Origin: Welwitschia mirabilis
Taxonomy: Eukaryota > Gnetophyta > Gnetopsida > Welwitschiales
NCBI GenBank assembly: GCA_051453625.1
Contig: JBOZIK010000001.1
Coordinates: 154,880,854 to 154,916,105, forward strand
Direction: 5' to 3'
DNA: 35,252 bases
Shown: in pieces, positions 1 to 9,387 of the stretch
How positions within the stretch are numbered: position 1 is the stretch's first letter
Layout: each line of letters begins with the position of its first letter
The notes under the pieces: model-generated
Database searches by the model: none
What the model saw: the letters and a program-made list of their open reading frames with translations, nothing else
What the model was told of the DNA's origin: nothing
Position numbers and translations under genes: made by a program

Positions 1-373
1 CACAAGGAAGAAAATATTTATTCATAATATAGTACACATATCATATTTACCAAGAAAATAAATGAGTAAATAAGATGTAAAGTATATTATTATGTCCTCT
101 TAAAACTTCCAATTTGTTAGCTTTATTATGTGATTTTAATTCCTCACATTATGGAATTATGTAATTTTAAATGTTTGGATAGATTTTCTCATAAAATCTT
201 TTAACATAATTTTTTATCACTTTGATGGTAAATTATAAAGATTACAAACTAAGGTTAATTTTAAAATGATATCTTATTTGATAATGAACTTAAATAAGGT
301 AATTAATCATTAACTAAAAGCTTAATATACTTGATGTTCAAGTAAATAAGGTTTACAAAATGTGGGATATAAC
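1..373 (-). mobile_element. Possible start of a Ty3-type LTR (minus strand)
   Basis: Read on the minus strand from 373 downward, the sequence opens with TGTTATATCCC. The same eleven bases open the well-supported chromovirus LTR at 15851. Just before it (about 374-400) the minus strand resembles the short purine-rich end of a Ty3 pol. No partner LTR, target duplication or other end is visible, and the left window edge cuts it. It may be the 3' LTR of the Athila-like remnant to its right or of a separate element. Confidence 0.3.
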
Positions 374-829
374 ACGTTATCCTTAAAGAAATCAGTGTTT
401 CATTGCTAGGAAGCATTCATAGCCTTAATGCAGTTAAATTAACCTAATAAACTGATTAAATATAAGATGTACTTTTGAGAAGAGGCATTTTACTTTTTAT
501 TCTAAATTTTATATTTATTATTTTTTATGCACACAGATGGGGTCATTGGCTCATTAGTCTAATTTAAGAAATATCTTATTCCCATAAAATGCTTAAAAAT
601 AAAAAGTATAGCATGAAAGTAGATTTCATATTTTTATCCATATTTTAAAATATTGAATACCTTAAGTGGTTATAAATTTAATAATCTTACTCATAATAAA
701 CGTAACTTTTCTCTTAAGAATCATAAGTGTACCTAGTTATAATCAACACTTGAAATGATAACAAGATCACTTATTATTGGTCTATTTATTAGAGGATATT
801 AATTAAGGTTGGTAAGTCTCAGGAATTCA
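374..829. other. AT-rich stretch with no recognised gene
   Basis: This lies between the putative LTR start at 373 and the last recognisable integrase C-terminal residues of the Athila-like remnant. I see no open frame, repeat array or RNA gene. By position it is probably the 3' untranslated region of that remnant. Confidence 0.4.
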
Positions 830-2078
830 TAGGTAGATGGAAGGGGTTAATGAAAGAGTCTAAGGCAATGACCATTAACTTTGAATACTTAATGTGTTTT
901 AGAATTTTGGATGAGAAATACACAAGTGGTTAATATTTGTTTTATTGTGTAAGGAACTTTCCACTTAGAAACTAGTTTACTAGGAAATAAATATAACCTT
1001 GAATGGTAAAGGAATACTAGTTTTCCATTTTAAATTTCTTTTATAGGATGTTTTGATCATGCAATTTCTTCATCCTTTCCTTATTAATTTTTAAATTTTC
1101 ATAAGCGTTATTTCTAATTGCATCTAGCTCATTGAGTTGGATAGATCTTGTTTTCTTACTATCTAAAGATTCAAGTTCATGTTCTTGATTGCCTAATATG
1201 CTTTATATTCAAGTTTGATAAATAGATTGGAAGCTTTTTCCTAGATTAGCCTAAAGGAGAACATTTCTCATGGTATCTTATAAGTTTTTATATAAGTCCA
1301 AAAAACGTCATTTCACTTATAAAACCAATCCTTCCATGTTGAGATCACCATGTTTTGCAGTACTCTATTAGTGATCTCAACTTATCCACTAGTTTGAGGA
1401 TGATAAGAAGTTATGACTTTATGATAACCCTATACTTATAGATAATATTGTTAAATATTCTATTAAAAAAATTAATACTACTATCACTAACTAAGATCCT
1501 TGAATAACCAAATCTAGTCAAAATGTTTTTCTTAAATAGCTTTACTACATATTGGGCGTTATTGGTCTTGCATGTGCATGCTTCTATCCACTTAGTGACA
1601 TAATTAATACACGTAATGATATATTGGTGTCCATTCAAGAAAGGATGTGGACCTTGAAAATCGATACCTTAAACATCAAAGGGTTAAACAACAATAATAT
1701 GGTTTAAAGGCATCATATGTCTCTGTGTAAGGCTATTGAGTTTTTGGCAATTTTCACATGTTTTGTAATAGAGATATGAATCTTTAAAAATTAGTGGCCA
1801 ATAAAAATTAGTTTGAAGAATTTTAGTGGAAATTTTATTAGTAGATTTTTTATCATCATAACCTTTAAAATTGGAAAGTTTAGGGATATCATTATTTGTT
1901 TATTAAAGGATACATCTACAAATATCTTGATCTAAAAAATATTTGAATAAATGAGGACTATTCCAAAAGAAGTATTTTAACTTTATTTAGAAATTTTTTC
2001 CTATTATTGAGGATGTAATCAAAGGGGATAATATTTGAAGAAAATTAATCTATAAAGTCAATAAAACAAGGTACTTCT
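830..2078 (-). pseudogene. Athila-like integrase, broken
   Basis: The integrase would insert the cDNA copy. The longest open piece is 1411-1638 (75 residues), holding the core motifs: NYVTKWIEA early and VSDSSINFFN later. In the first motif the usual catalytic Asp is Asn (GAC/GAT to AAC/AAT type change), while the Asp of VSD remains. Further down, at about 830-990, the minus strand still reads a C-terminal block with VFKVNGHCLRLF, which in this family closes the integrase. Frames change several times between these blocks. It follows the RNase H block directly, as expected. Identification as an integrase is firm; exact limits are not. Confidence 0.72.
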
Positions 2079-2740
2079 ATGATGGAGAAAATATACTCAT
2101 CAGGAATAGCGTCATCAATGAAAATGGATTCATGCATATTGTTTTGTGTTATACATGAAAGATCATCAGCTATGACATTATTAAAACCCTTTTTATATTT
2201 TATTTCTAAATCAAATTCTTCCAAGAGTATGATTCATTTAAGTAATCTAGGCTTAGAGTCTTTTTTAGTGATGAGGTATTTAATGGCTAAATGATCTGTA
2301 TAGATGATTACCTTAGAACCAAGAAGATATTGCCTAAATATTTCTAATGCAAATGCTATTACAGAAGCTCTTTTTAAATGACTATATAATTTAGTTAAGT
2401 ATTTTTTAATGTCTTACTTATGTAGTAAATTATAATTAGTTTTTGATTTACCCTTTGTCTTATCATAATAGAAATTGCATAATTACTAGCATTGCACATA
2501 ATTTTAAAGGGTAACTTCCAATCAAGTGGTTAGATGATGGATGTGGTGATTCATTTTTATTTGAGTTCATTAAGATCTCACTAACACTTTTGGATCTAAT
2601 CAAAAGAGTCATCTTTACCTAGAAGGTTATAAAGGGGTTTGGAAATTTTACTAAAGTCTTTAATAAATATTCTATAATAACTTATATGTCTTAAGAAAGA
2701 TATAATGCATTTTTTATTTTACTAGGTAGATAGATGGGTA
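2079..2740 (-). pseudogene. Athila-like RNase H, broken
   Basis: RNase H would degrade the RNA template during reverse transcription. At 2080-2290 the minus strand reads an end-of-domain block containing EEFDLEIKYKKG followed by NNVIADDLSC, the familiar close of Ty3 RNase H. In it a conserved His before Leu-Ser is replaced by Asp. A stop stands where a Trp codon is expected (position about 2240). The rest of the domain, 2300-2740, is poorly preserved. It sits between RT and integrase as in all Ty3 elements. Confidence 0.62.
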
Positions 2741-3440
2741 ATCATGGATACTTTTTTAAGATTAATGTAAAATCCTTGTAAGAAAATAATTTATTTTAAC
2801 ATCACATATTTGCTAATCATAAAGTAACATTTCTCATAGTTTAAAGCGAGGCATTTTTCTATGCTCCCAATAAGGATAAGTTCTAAATTATGAAGAGAGT
2901 GGTCAAAAGATGATCTATAAGTAGATAAATCATCCACAAAAATTTTCACACATGAATCTAAAAAGTCAAAAAAATGCCAAGAATACACTATTAAAATGTG
3001 GTATTAGTATTGCATAGATCAAAGGGCATTCATTTATAAGTGGGTATTACACAAAAATAGGTGAATATGGTTTTATCCTAATATTAAGGATAAATTTTTA
3101 TTTCATTATACCCTAAATATCCATCTAGGAAATAGTAAAAATTATGTCTAAGAAGTTGTTCTAGGATTTGGTTGTACAAGAAGAGAGGGAGATGGTCTTT
3201 TTTGCATACAATGTTAAATTTTTGGTAATTGATACATATTCTCTATTTATTTATGGGCTTAGTGGGAATAGTTTCATTATGATCATTAGGCACTAAGGTA
3301 ACTATAGACTTTTTTCCTACTATTTTGGTTGGAATCACCTACTTAATGTCAAAGATAAAATAAAAGATTTCATTATTCAAGAGTTTAATTACATCATTTT
3401 TCATTACTTCCTTTAAGGTTGGGTTGATTCAACAGTGGGC
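2741..3440 (-). pseudogene. Athila-like reverse transcriptase, broken
   Basis: RT would copy the element RNA into DNA. Minus-strand blocks in order are: RRLNPTLKEVMKND (about 3380-3430), an INYQKFN block (about 3215-3235), YFLDGYLGYN with the first catalytic Asp at 3123-3125, and KIFVDDLSTYRSS with the FVDD box at 2929-2940. The open piece at 2791-2988 (65 residues) covers the last block and continues into NYEKCYFM. Both catalytic Asp clusters survive, unlike the two other RTs in the window, but the frame is interrupted many times. The FVDD-type box and the surrounding residues point to the Athila lineage. Confidence 0.75.
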
Positions 3441-3929
3441 TTTAATACAAGATTTAACATTTTCCTCAAGGTATATGTGGTGCATGAAAATGTTAGGGTT
3501 TATGCCTCTAATATCATAAAGGGTACACCTAATGACTAGTTTATATTTCCTCAAAATATTTAACAATTTATTTTCTTATGATAAAGATAAAGAGGGATTA
3601 ATACCATTAAAAAGGTAGAGTCACTTCCTAAAAAGGCATACCTAAGATCATGGAGAAGAGGTTCAAGTTTAGTAAAGGGTTCATCTTGTGTGGTGGTATA
3701 TGAATCTTATTCTTGAGAAAGATTATGAATGTGGGCATCATGAATGTATGTGGAAGATTCTTGGTGAAAGAGAAGACTTTCTATTTTATTCATATGTTCA
3801 ATTCCATCATCACTAGAAGGTAATTTTATAATGTTAAAAATGTTCAGTTCCACAATGATGTTGCCAAAAGAGATTTTTATTAGACCATTCCTATAGTTAA
3901 TTAGGGCATTAAAATTTACAAGGAGTAGT

Positions 3930-4400
3930 CTTCCTAAGATAACAAAAACTGATTAACTGCTTATGTTTTCCATGTTTAGAATCATAAAATCCATAGGAAA
4001 TGACAATTGTCTACACTAACAATAACATCTTCATATATTCCTAATTGCATTTTTAGGAAATTATCAGTAAGTTACAATTGGAGTTTGGTGTTTTGAAGCC
4101 TTTCTAAGCCTAATTCTCTATATGTACCATAAGGAAGTAGGTTGACACTATCTTAAGTCTAAGAGGATTGTTTTATGTATTTATATCCAATTGTAATGGC
4201 AATTTTAGGGAAATCAAGGTCTTTATATTTGGATTGAAATTGGTTTTAGATTATCATACTAATCTATTATACTAGGAAGGTACTGCTTTTAACATTTATT
4301 TATCTCTTTACTGTGTAGATCTTCTTAAGGAATTTTGCATAAGATGGAGTGTTTTTATGGCTTCTAAGAGGAGAATGTTTATCTTTCCTTTTTTAAAAAT
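3930..4400 (-). pseudogene. Athila-like aspartic protease region, broken
   Basis: The protease would cut the Gag-Pol polyprotein. On the minus strand I read NTPSYAKFLKKI (about 4320-4355), then a block ending SVNLLPYGTYRELGL (about 4090-4150). In this family that block directly follows the active-site Asp. An LLD triplet is readable just before it in a neighbouring frame, with Gly of the usual Asp-x-Gly changed to Arg, so a one-base shift lies inside the active site. Downstream are remnants YEDVIVSVDN and CHFLWIL. The order between gag and RT fits. Confidence 0.6.
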
Positions 4401-5079
4401 ATCTAAGGCCTCTATCGACTTTTCACAATGTTCTCTTTCCTTAATTATTGTAAAAATAGTAGAGGTTCTTAGTAAATTAGCATAGTATTTTCTAATTACT
4501 TACTATTTTATTGTTCTAAGTTTTTAGCATAGATTTTGATTTCTTAGTTTTTTGGTTTTTCTCAAGTTGTTGGTTTATCTCTTTTTCACTTCTTAGATGA
4601 ATGGACTTAGTTTCTCCTATGTGATTAGATTCTATTTCTTTTACAATTTTAATTCCTTAAGGATTCAATTATGGACTCACTTGAAGTTTGTTAGGCTTTT
4701 AATAGTTTAGAGAAAAGAGAATATGGGTGGTGATTTACTAAAGTTGTTGGAGGTTTTATTCAAGTTTCTATAGTTTGCGTTTATAATTTTATAAACTTTT
4801 TAAAGGTATCATCTAATGGATTTGATGAAATTAGTTGGTGGTTTGATAAGTGATGGTGGTTTAAGTGGTATTGGTTTAATAGATAAGGATGAAAAAATGA
4901 TGGAAAAGAGTTTTTTAATTAACAAGTATGATGTTGGGTGTTGTCTTATTTCCAAGAAAAGTTACGATAATTCCTCCATCTAGGGTTATAGGTGTTCAAG
5001 TAAGGATTACTCTTATGATTCTACTAATGGTGTCCTACAACATTGACTTATTAATTAATCATGTTTTGAAGAAGAATAT

Positions 5080-6163
5080 CAAAGGACATTAGCTGTCTTA
5101 TGGGAGTCTATGTAGTAAATCAAATATTTAAGCTTGAAGATTAAAGGTTTAGGAAAGGTGTTAAGGAATTCTACTCTTCTAAAAATCTTGTCTACTTAGT
5201 TACTAACATCAAAGTTATATGATACTCTAAAGGAACTTATTGATCTAACTAGATGGTGGGATCTAGATGGTTCAACAAGTTTTTCCTAGATTTTAGAGAT
5301 TTTAGCTATAGATTCTAGGTAGCCCCAATCTTTGTCTAATGCAAAATCTAGGAATATATCCCTGCTTATAAGTTCAACTAATTAGCTATTTATCAATGAT
5401 AATCCTTCATAAAAAATCTAATGACCATACCTAGTTTAAATCTATATTAGAGGGATTTTTATAATGGATCTTCAAGCCTTTTTAGAATTTATGAGAACGT
5501 TTTGTAGTATTTTTCTTAGTAATTCATAATTTCTTACATAAGGGCATTAGTTTTATGGCTTGAAAAAACTTTTAAGATGAAGGTCTTATTTAGATTAGCT
5601 AAAGATCTAACTGAGAGAGGTTTAAGCATGTAGAACTAAACTTTCACTTTTTTTTAAGGGAGAATGAGAAAAGGATCAATCTCAGGGCATCCATAGTATT
5701 GGAAAATTAAGGTAAGATCAATAATACATATTCAAATTCTTTTAAATGCAAGTATGAGTCTTCTAATTTTAATCCATAAAAATAGGAAGTAACTGGATAG
5801 TAGATGGATTAAAATCCAACCTACATGGTATTGAAAATTAGATTCTAGAAGATCGAGTTCTTAGGCATTGAGATTATAGGTAATCTCTAAGGGTTTATTT
5901 GACAGAGTTATTAAAATAATTTAATTGTTTTTGCAATACATAATAGCTTTGGTTTTGAGTTGATTACAAGATTAGGAAATGGGCTTGTAGGTTTTCTAAT
6001 AACATTTCATTCTAAAAGGATATGTTATTATTGTAATTAAGGTTTTGGAATACAGATTAGGTGTTCTAGTTGAGTTTTTACATTTATTATTCTCCATGGA
6101 TTTCTTCATGGAATTGGTTTTTAGAAGAAGGTCTTTTTTCGTTATTATTGATAATTGGTCCAT
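5080..6163 (-). pseudogene. Athila-like gag, broken
   Basis: Gag would form the particle that packages element RNA. The first plausible Met on the minus strand is at 6161-6163 (MDQLSIITKK). Further in, FYGLKLEDSYLHLKEFEY (about 5700-5760) and, in another frame, IFYEGLSLINS (about 5395-5425) match the capsid-type blocks of Athila-like Gag in order. Several stops interrupt, many of them TAG or TAA in place of Gln or Trp codons. No zinc knuckle was recognised. The start choice is a guess from position and the lack of an earlier coding signal. Confidence 0.55.
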
Positions 6164-6690
6164 GATGTTATTAGATGAGATTCTAATTAATTTTCCTAAA
6201 TTATTACATGTCTAATGCATGCAAAAATAGACGAGTTTAAAAGAAGATAAAGAGCAGAAAAGGTTCTAAAGATTTTATAGAGGTTGCAAGTCAAGTTTTA
6301 GAATGGAATTCTAAGGAAAGCCAGCAATGCTGATCAGAGACACTAAGAGCACTGGTTGATTAGTGTTTCATGGTTTGGAAAAATAGTATGTTGGTTATAA
6401 ACTCTATATAAAATAGTTCATGTTATAGGGTTTAAAAAATAAATAGAAAAACTTTAAATGATAGAGACTTTAAAAAATAAAACCTAAAAGATAGAACCCT
6501 AATTTTTAAGTTTTTGAGAATTTTTAATAGTTGAAATAGAAATGCATGAAAAATTTAAACTAACTACTAAAATAAAAATTATAGAAGAAAGAAAAGATAA
6601 ACAAAGGATAAGTTATTATTGCTTTTTAATGTACATATTTTTTAATCCTTGTTTGGATCACAAACCTATAGAAAACTTCATAAGATCTAT
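6164..6690 (-). other. Leader or LTR remnant upstream of the Athila-like gag
   Basis: This AT-rich stretch has no gene. On the minus strand it should hold the leader and perhaps part of the 5' LTR of the Athila-like element. It appears to be cut at 6691 by the start of an unrelated plus-strand LTR, so the missing outer LTR may have been lost or displaced there. Confidence 0.35.
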
Positions 6691-7125
6691 TGTCATGATA
6701 CCCTTTCCTCCTTAAAGAAAAATTACCCTAAAGGGATATAACCATTGTAGAATAAATTATACTTATTATGAAGAGTTATTATGAAATGACATGATAACTG
6801 TTCACCATTATTAAAAACATAGTAAAGGATTATTGTAGGGCATGCATGTAACTTGTTCAAGTATACTAGTCCTTAACAAGCTGGTCAAGTCCCATAGTGG
6901 TCCTATGGACTAGACCTTAAAGGCAGTATGGCTTGGCTAGTCCACTCTCTAACATCTTGTGTTTAACATAGGAAGGTTTTCTTTTATTCAAGAACTAATA
7001 AAGCATATTTGTTTTCTCACTTATTACATTATTAAATTGTAAATTTCCTTTGATTTTATTAAAAGCCTTTTATTTTTAAACCTTAAGAAATGTAATTTTA
7101 CTTTAAAAGTGATTTTGAATCATCA
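6691..7125 (+). mobile_element. Plus-strand LTR (about 435 bp)
   Basis: The stretch starts TGTCATGATACCC and ends in CATCA, four bases before a decayed tRNA-Met primer site. The start and the primer site on the same strand define a 5' LTR. No matching 3' LTR was found in the window, and the plus-strand internal region is not recognisable beyond about 180 bases. It is either a truncated element or an LTR left after loss of the rest. Confidence 0.5.
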
Positions 7126-7129
7126 TAAT

Positions 7130-7141
7130 TAGTATCAAAGA
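7130..7141 (+). other. Decayed primer binding site (initiator-Met tRNA type)
   Basis: TAGTATCAAAGA agrees with the plant initiator-Met primer-site sequence TGGTATCAGAGC at 9 of 12 positions. Two of the three differences are G-to-A. It lies right after the LTR end at 7125, which is where a primer site must be. Confidence 0.5.
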
Positions 7142-7411
7142 AAAGTAATAGTAAATTGCTATCCTTGAAAGATCTTGAAACCAAAAGAGGAAAGAACAGT
7201 TTGCATTAAACACAAAAAACATAGCTAATCTTTCATTAAAGACAAATAAACATAGTACAAGAAAACAACATTGAAACTACATTCTTTAACAAAATTAACA
7301 ATTGATATTATTAATAATAGACATGGGGTCTTCTTTTTTTAAGGAGGAAAAGGGATCATGACAGACTCCCTCGCTTAAGATGGACATTTGTCCTTAAACT
7401 ATTACTCCTTT
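7142..7411 (-). mobile_element. Minus-strand Ty3 element end: pol tail, polypurine tract and LTR start
   Basis: On the minus strand, about 7364-7400 translates to SLRTNVHLKRGSLS, the typical last residues of a Ty3 pol, running into a purine-rich tract. An LTR then begins at 7363 with TGTCATGATCCC. Its first 30 or so bases match the start of the plus-strand LTR at 6691 in inverted orientation, after which the two differ. The LTR probably runs down to about 7142, where it meets the plus-strand leader. Upstream pol on the minus strand (beyond 7411) was not recognised. Confidence 0.45.
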
Positions 7412-9387
7412 AGAAAATCTTTGTATGTATCTGTTTATCCTTCTTCATATTGTTCATCCTCATCTTGTTATATTATGATATTTAATTAAGATTCATCTTT
7501 ATTAGAAAACATGCTTGGATAAGTTTGTCATATGAATTCTTCATTTTCCGAACAATATTGATTACATTAGGACCATTTAATTAATACTTCTCTAATGAAA
7601 TTTTCTCTTAATTTTGTATATTATAAGAACAAAAAAGGACATAACAAACATCTAATAATAGTATTGCAAATACTCATAAATCATAAATTAACTATCAAAT
7701 AGAGTAATTATGAACTCCTTAAAATTTTAGCTAATTATCTAGGTTTTGTTATATCCTAATAAGGTATTCAAATAGAGTCCAGTAAGGTGCAGACAGTTAG
7801 AGATTAATTAGAACTAAATAACTCCATGAATGTAAAAAGATTTCTATAAGTAGTATTATTTAAATATACTTCATCTAAAATTTTTTAAAAATTTCAAATT
7901 CCTTAATAAATCTAGTCAAGGAAAAAGTTTCTTTTTATTTTGATAATTAATGTAAAAGGCTTTATTTTGCATAAACTTATATTAACTTCAATACCAATAT
8001 TGAATATTCCAAAAATAGACAAACACAAACTAGGAAGCGACTCTTCATGACAATTCAAATAGGTTTATTTTGTAGAAATAATTTAAGATTAATTACTAAA
8101 AATTAGTTTCACATAAAATCTATTTGAATGTCCATAAAGAGTTACTTCCTAGTTTGTGTTTATTCTTATCTAGAGACAGGTGGGCTTTGCTTACTTGTTT
8201 CCTTTTTTTAACTAAATTTCTCATGATACAATTCTTCTTCTTATAGTAGTGATACGTTGGAGTTATGTTATTTATTCCTACTATTAATGTTTTACTCAGT
8301 CATGTGATGACATGTTTTGATAATTCAATGGTCATTGTGGTGGCTGTATAGTATTAGCTATTCTATCTTACATGGGAATTCTTGCTTTACTTTTATATAC
8401 TACTTGGTCTTTTTATATGTCTTCTAAGGTGATTTTATTTCAACAATAGATGAGATTTTACAATTTTGATGGGGGGACTCCTATGAAGTCATTTTGTAGT
8501 TCTTTTAGGTTTTAATGTATTTGATGTTTGGCAAGCCTCTAGGAATCCTCCCCGTATTCATTGAAGGTTATTCTTCCTAGTTGTAGATATTTGAACTACA
8601 TTCTCTTATCTTTGACAAAGTAATTTGAAATAAAGTTATAACATAGTTTCATATTTACTTCATAGTTCATTTTGTACATTTTTTTAGTTTGAAGTAGTTC
8701 TTGATATACTAAATCATTCTAAAGCTTCTTCACAAGATTCAAGGGCACTGCCATACATCTAAACTTGTATTTTATTGACATATTCAATTAAATCATAATC
8801 TTGCATTCTACGGGGCTTGATTTCTTATGATGAGTGGCGAACTTAATCTTCATACAAATTTCCCTTTTATGGACATTAACTATAGTTGTATACTCTAGAG
8901 ATTATGAGGATTGTCTAACTAATTGATCTCTTTTTTTATTTTAATTCTAAAGTGTAAGTTTTATCTAGGACAATATTTCATGCATGCTTTGCTCCCATGG
9001 ACATTCTCTAAAAACCTATAGAATTGAGTTTAATTTGTCTTTAGGTTTTATTTATAAGGCATCTACATTGGCATGGTTACTTTCAAATAAAATGTGAAGT
9101 TTGTTAAGTTTTTACTTCAAGGAATTGATGTGAGAATTCACATAATATTTCATAATCCACCAATGTATGCTTTGTCTCAATTTCATCTACTCTTATCCCA
9201 TTACTAGACCATTATATAACTAGATTTCTCATTAGTTTTAGGATTTATAATGATCATGATAGTTTTTATCTTAGTTACAAACTAATGAGGAAAAAATTAT
9301 CTAATCTTTTAGTTAATTACATAATAACTTTAATTTATAGTTATAATTACTTATCTTTTTATCATAATTTTGTTTTATAGGTTACGC
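7412..9387. other. Unclassified AT-rich region
   Basis: I could not assign a gene or element here. Minus-strand frames show scattered coding-like pieces, for example around 8560-8860, but no motif I recognise, and all are broken. The one clear structure is the foldback at 8013-8168, listed separately. The region may be the body of the minus-strand element whose end is at 7363-7411, or older unrelated repeat DNA. Confidence 0.4.
8013..8168. repeat. Foldback (inverted repeat) with arms of about 60 bases
   Basis: The left arm 8013-8071 contains ACACAAACTAGGAAGCGACT and then CAATTCAAATAG. The right arm 8109-8168 is its reverse complement with a few transitions, and the loop is about 37 bases. 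Arm identity by eye is about 85%. I see no clear target duplication or coding content. It could be a small inverted-repeat transposon (MITE-like) or a hairpin that forms small RNA if transcribed. Confidence 0.7.

Larger units (their letters stand above)
830..6163 (-). mobile_element. Decayed Athila-like Ty3 retrotransposon, internal region
   Basis: Minus-strand translation gives broken but ordered gag, protease, RT, RNase H and integrase blocks. That is the Ty3 domain order, with integrase last. The RT blocks (YFLDGY-like and FVDD) and the integrase core (NYVTKWIEA) are of the Athila type rather than the chromovirus type at 15852-20423, and I see no chromodomain. No clear LTR pair, primer site or target duplication remains, so the outer limits are approximate. 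The element is surely non-functional: every domain carries stops and frameshifts. Confidence 0.75.

Noticed and set aside
2079-2294. Plus-strand open frame of 71 codons
   Set aside because: It is the antisense shadow of the Athila-like RNase H end, which has clear family residues on the minus strand.
6320-6340. Possible Asp-tRNA primer site for the Athila-like element (minus strand, GATCAGCATTGCTGGCT)
   Set aside because: Only about half of the positions fit the usual site and no LTR end is visible next to it.
6691-7363. A DNA transposon with terminal inverted repeats
   Set aside because: The inverted ends look like LTR starts: one has a primer site downstream and the other a pol tail upstream, which fits retroelements better.
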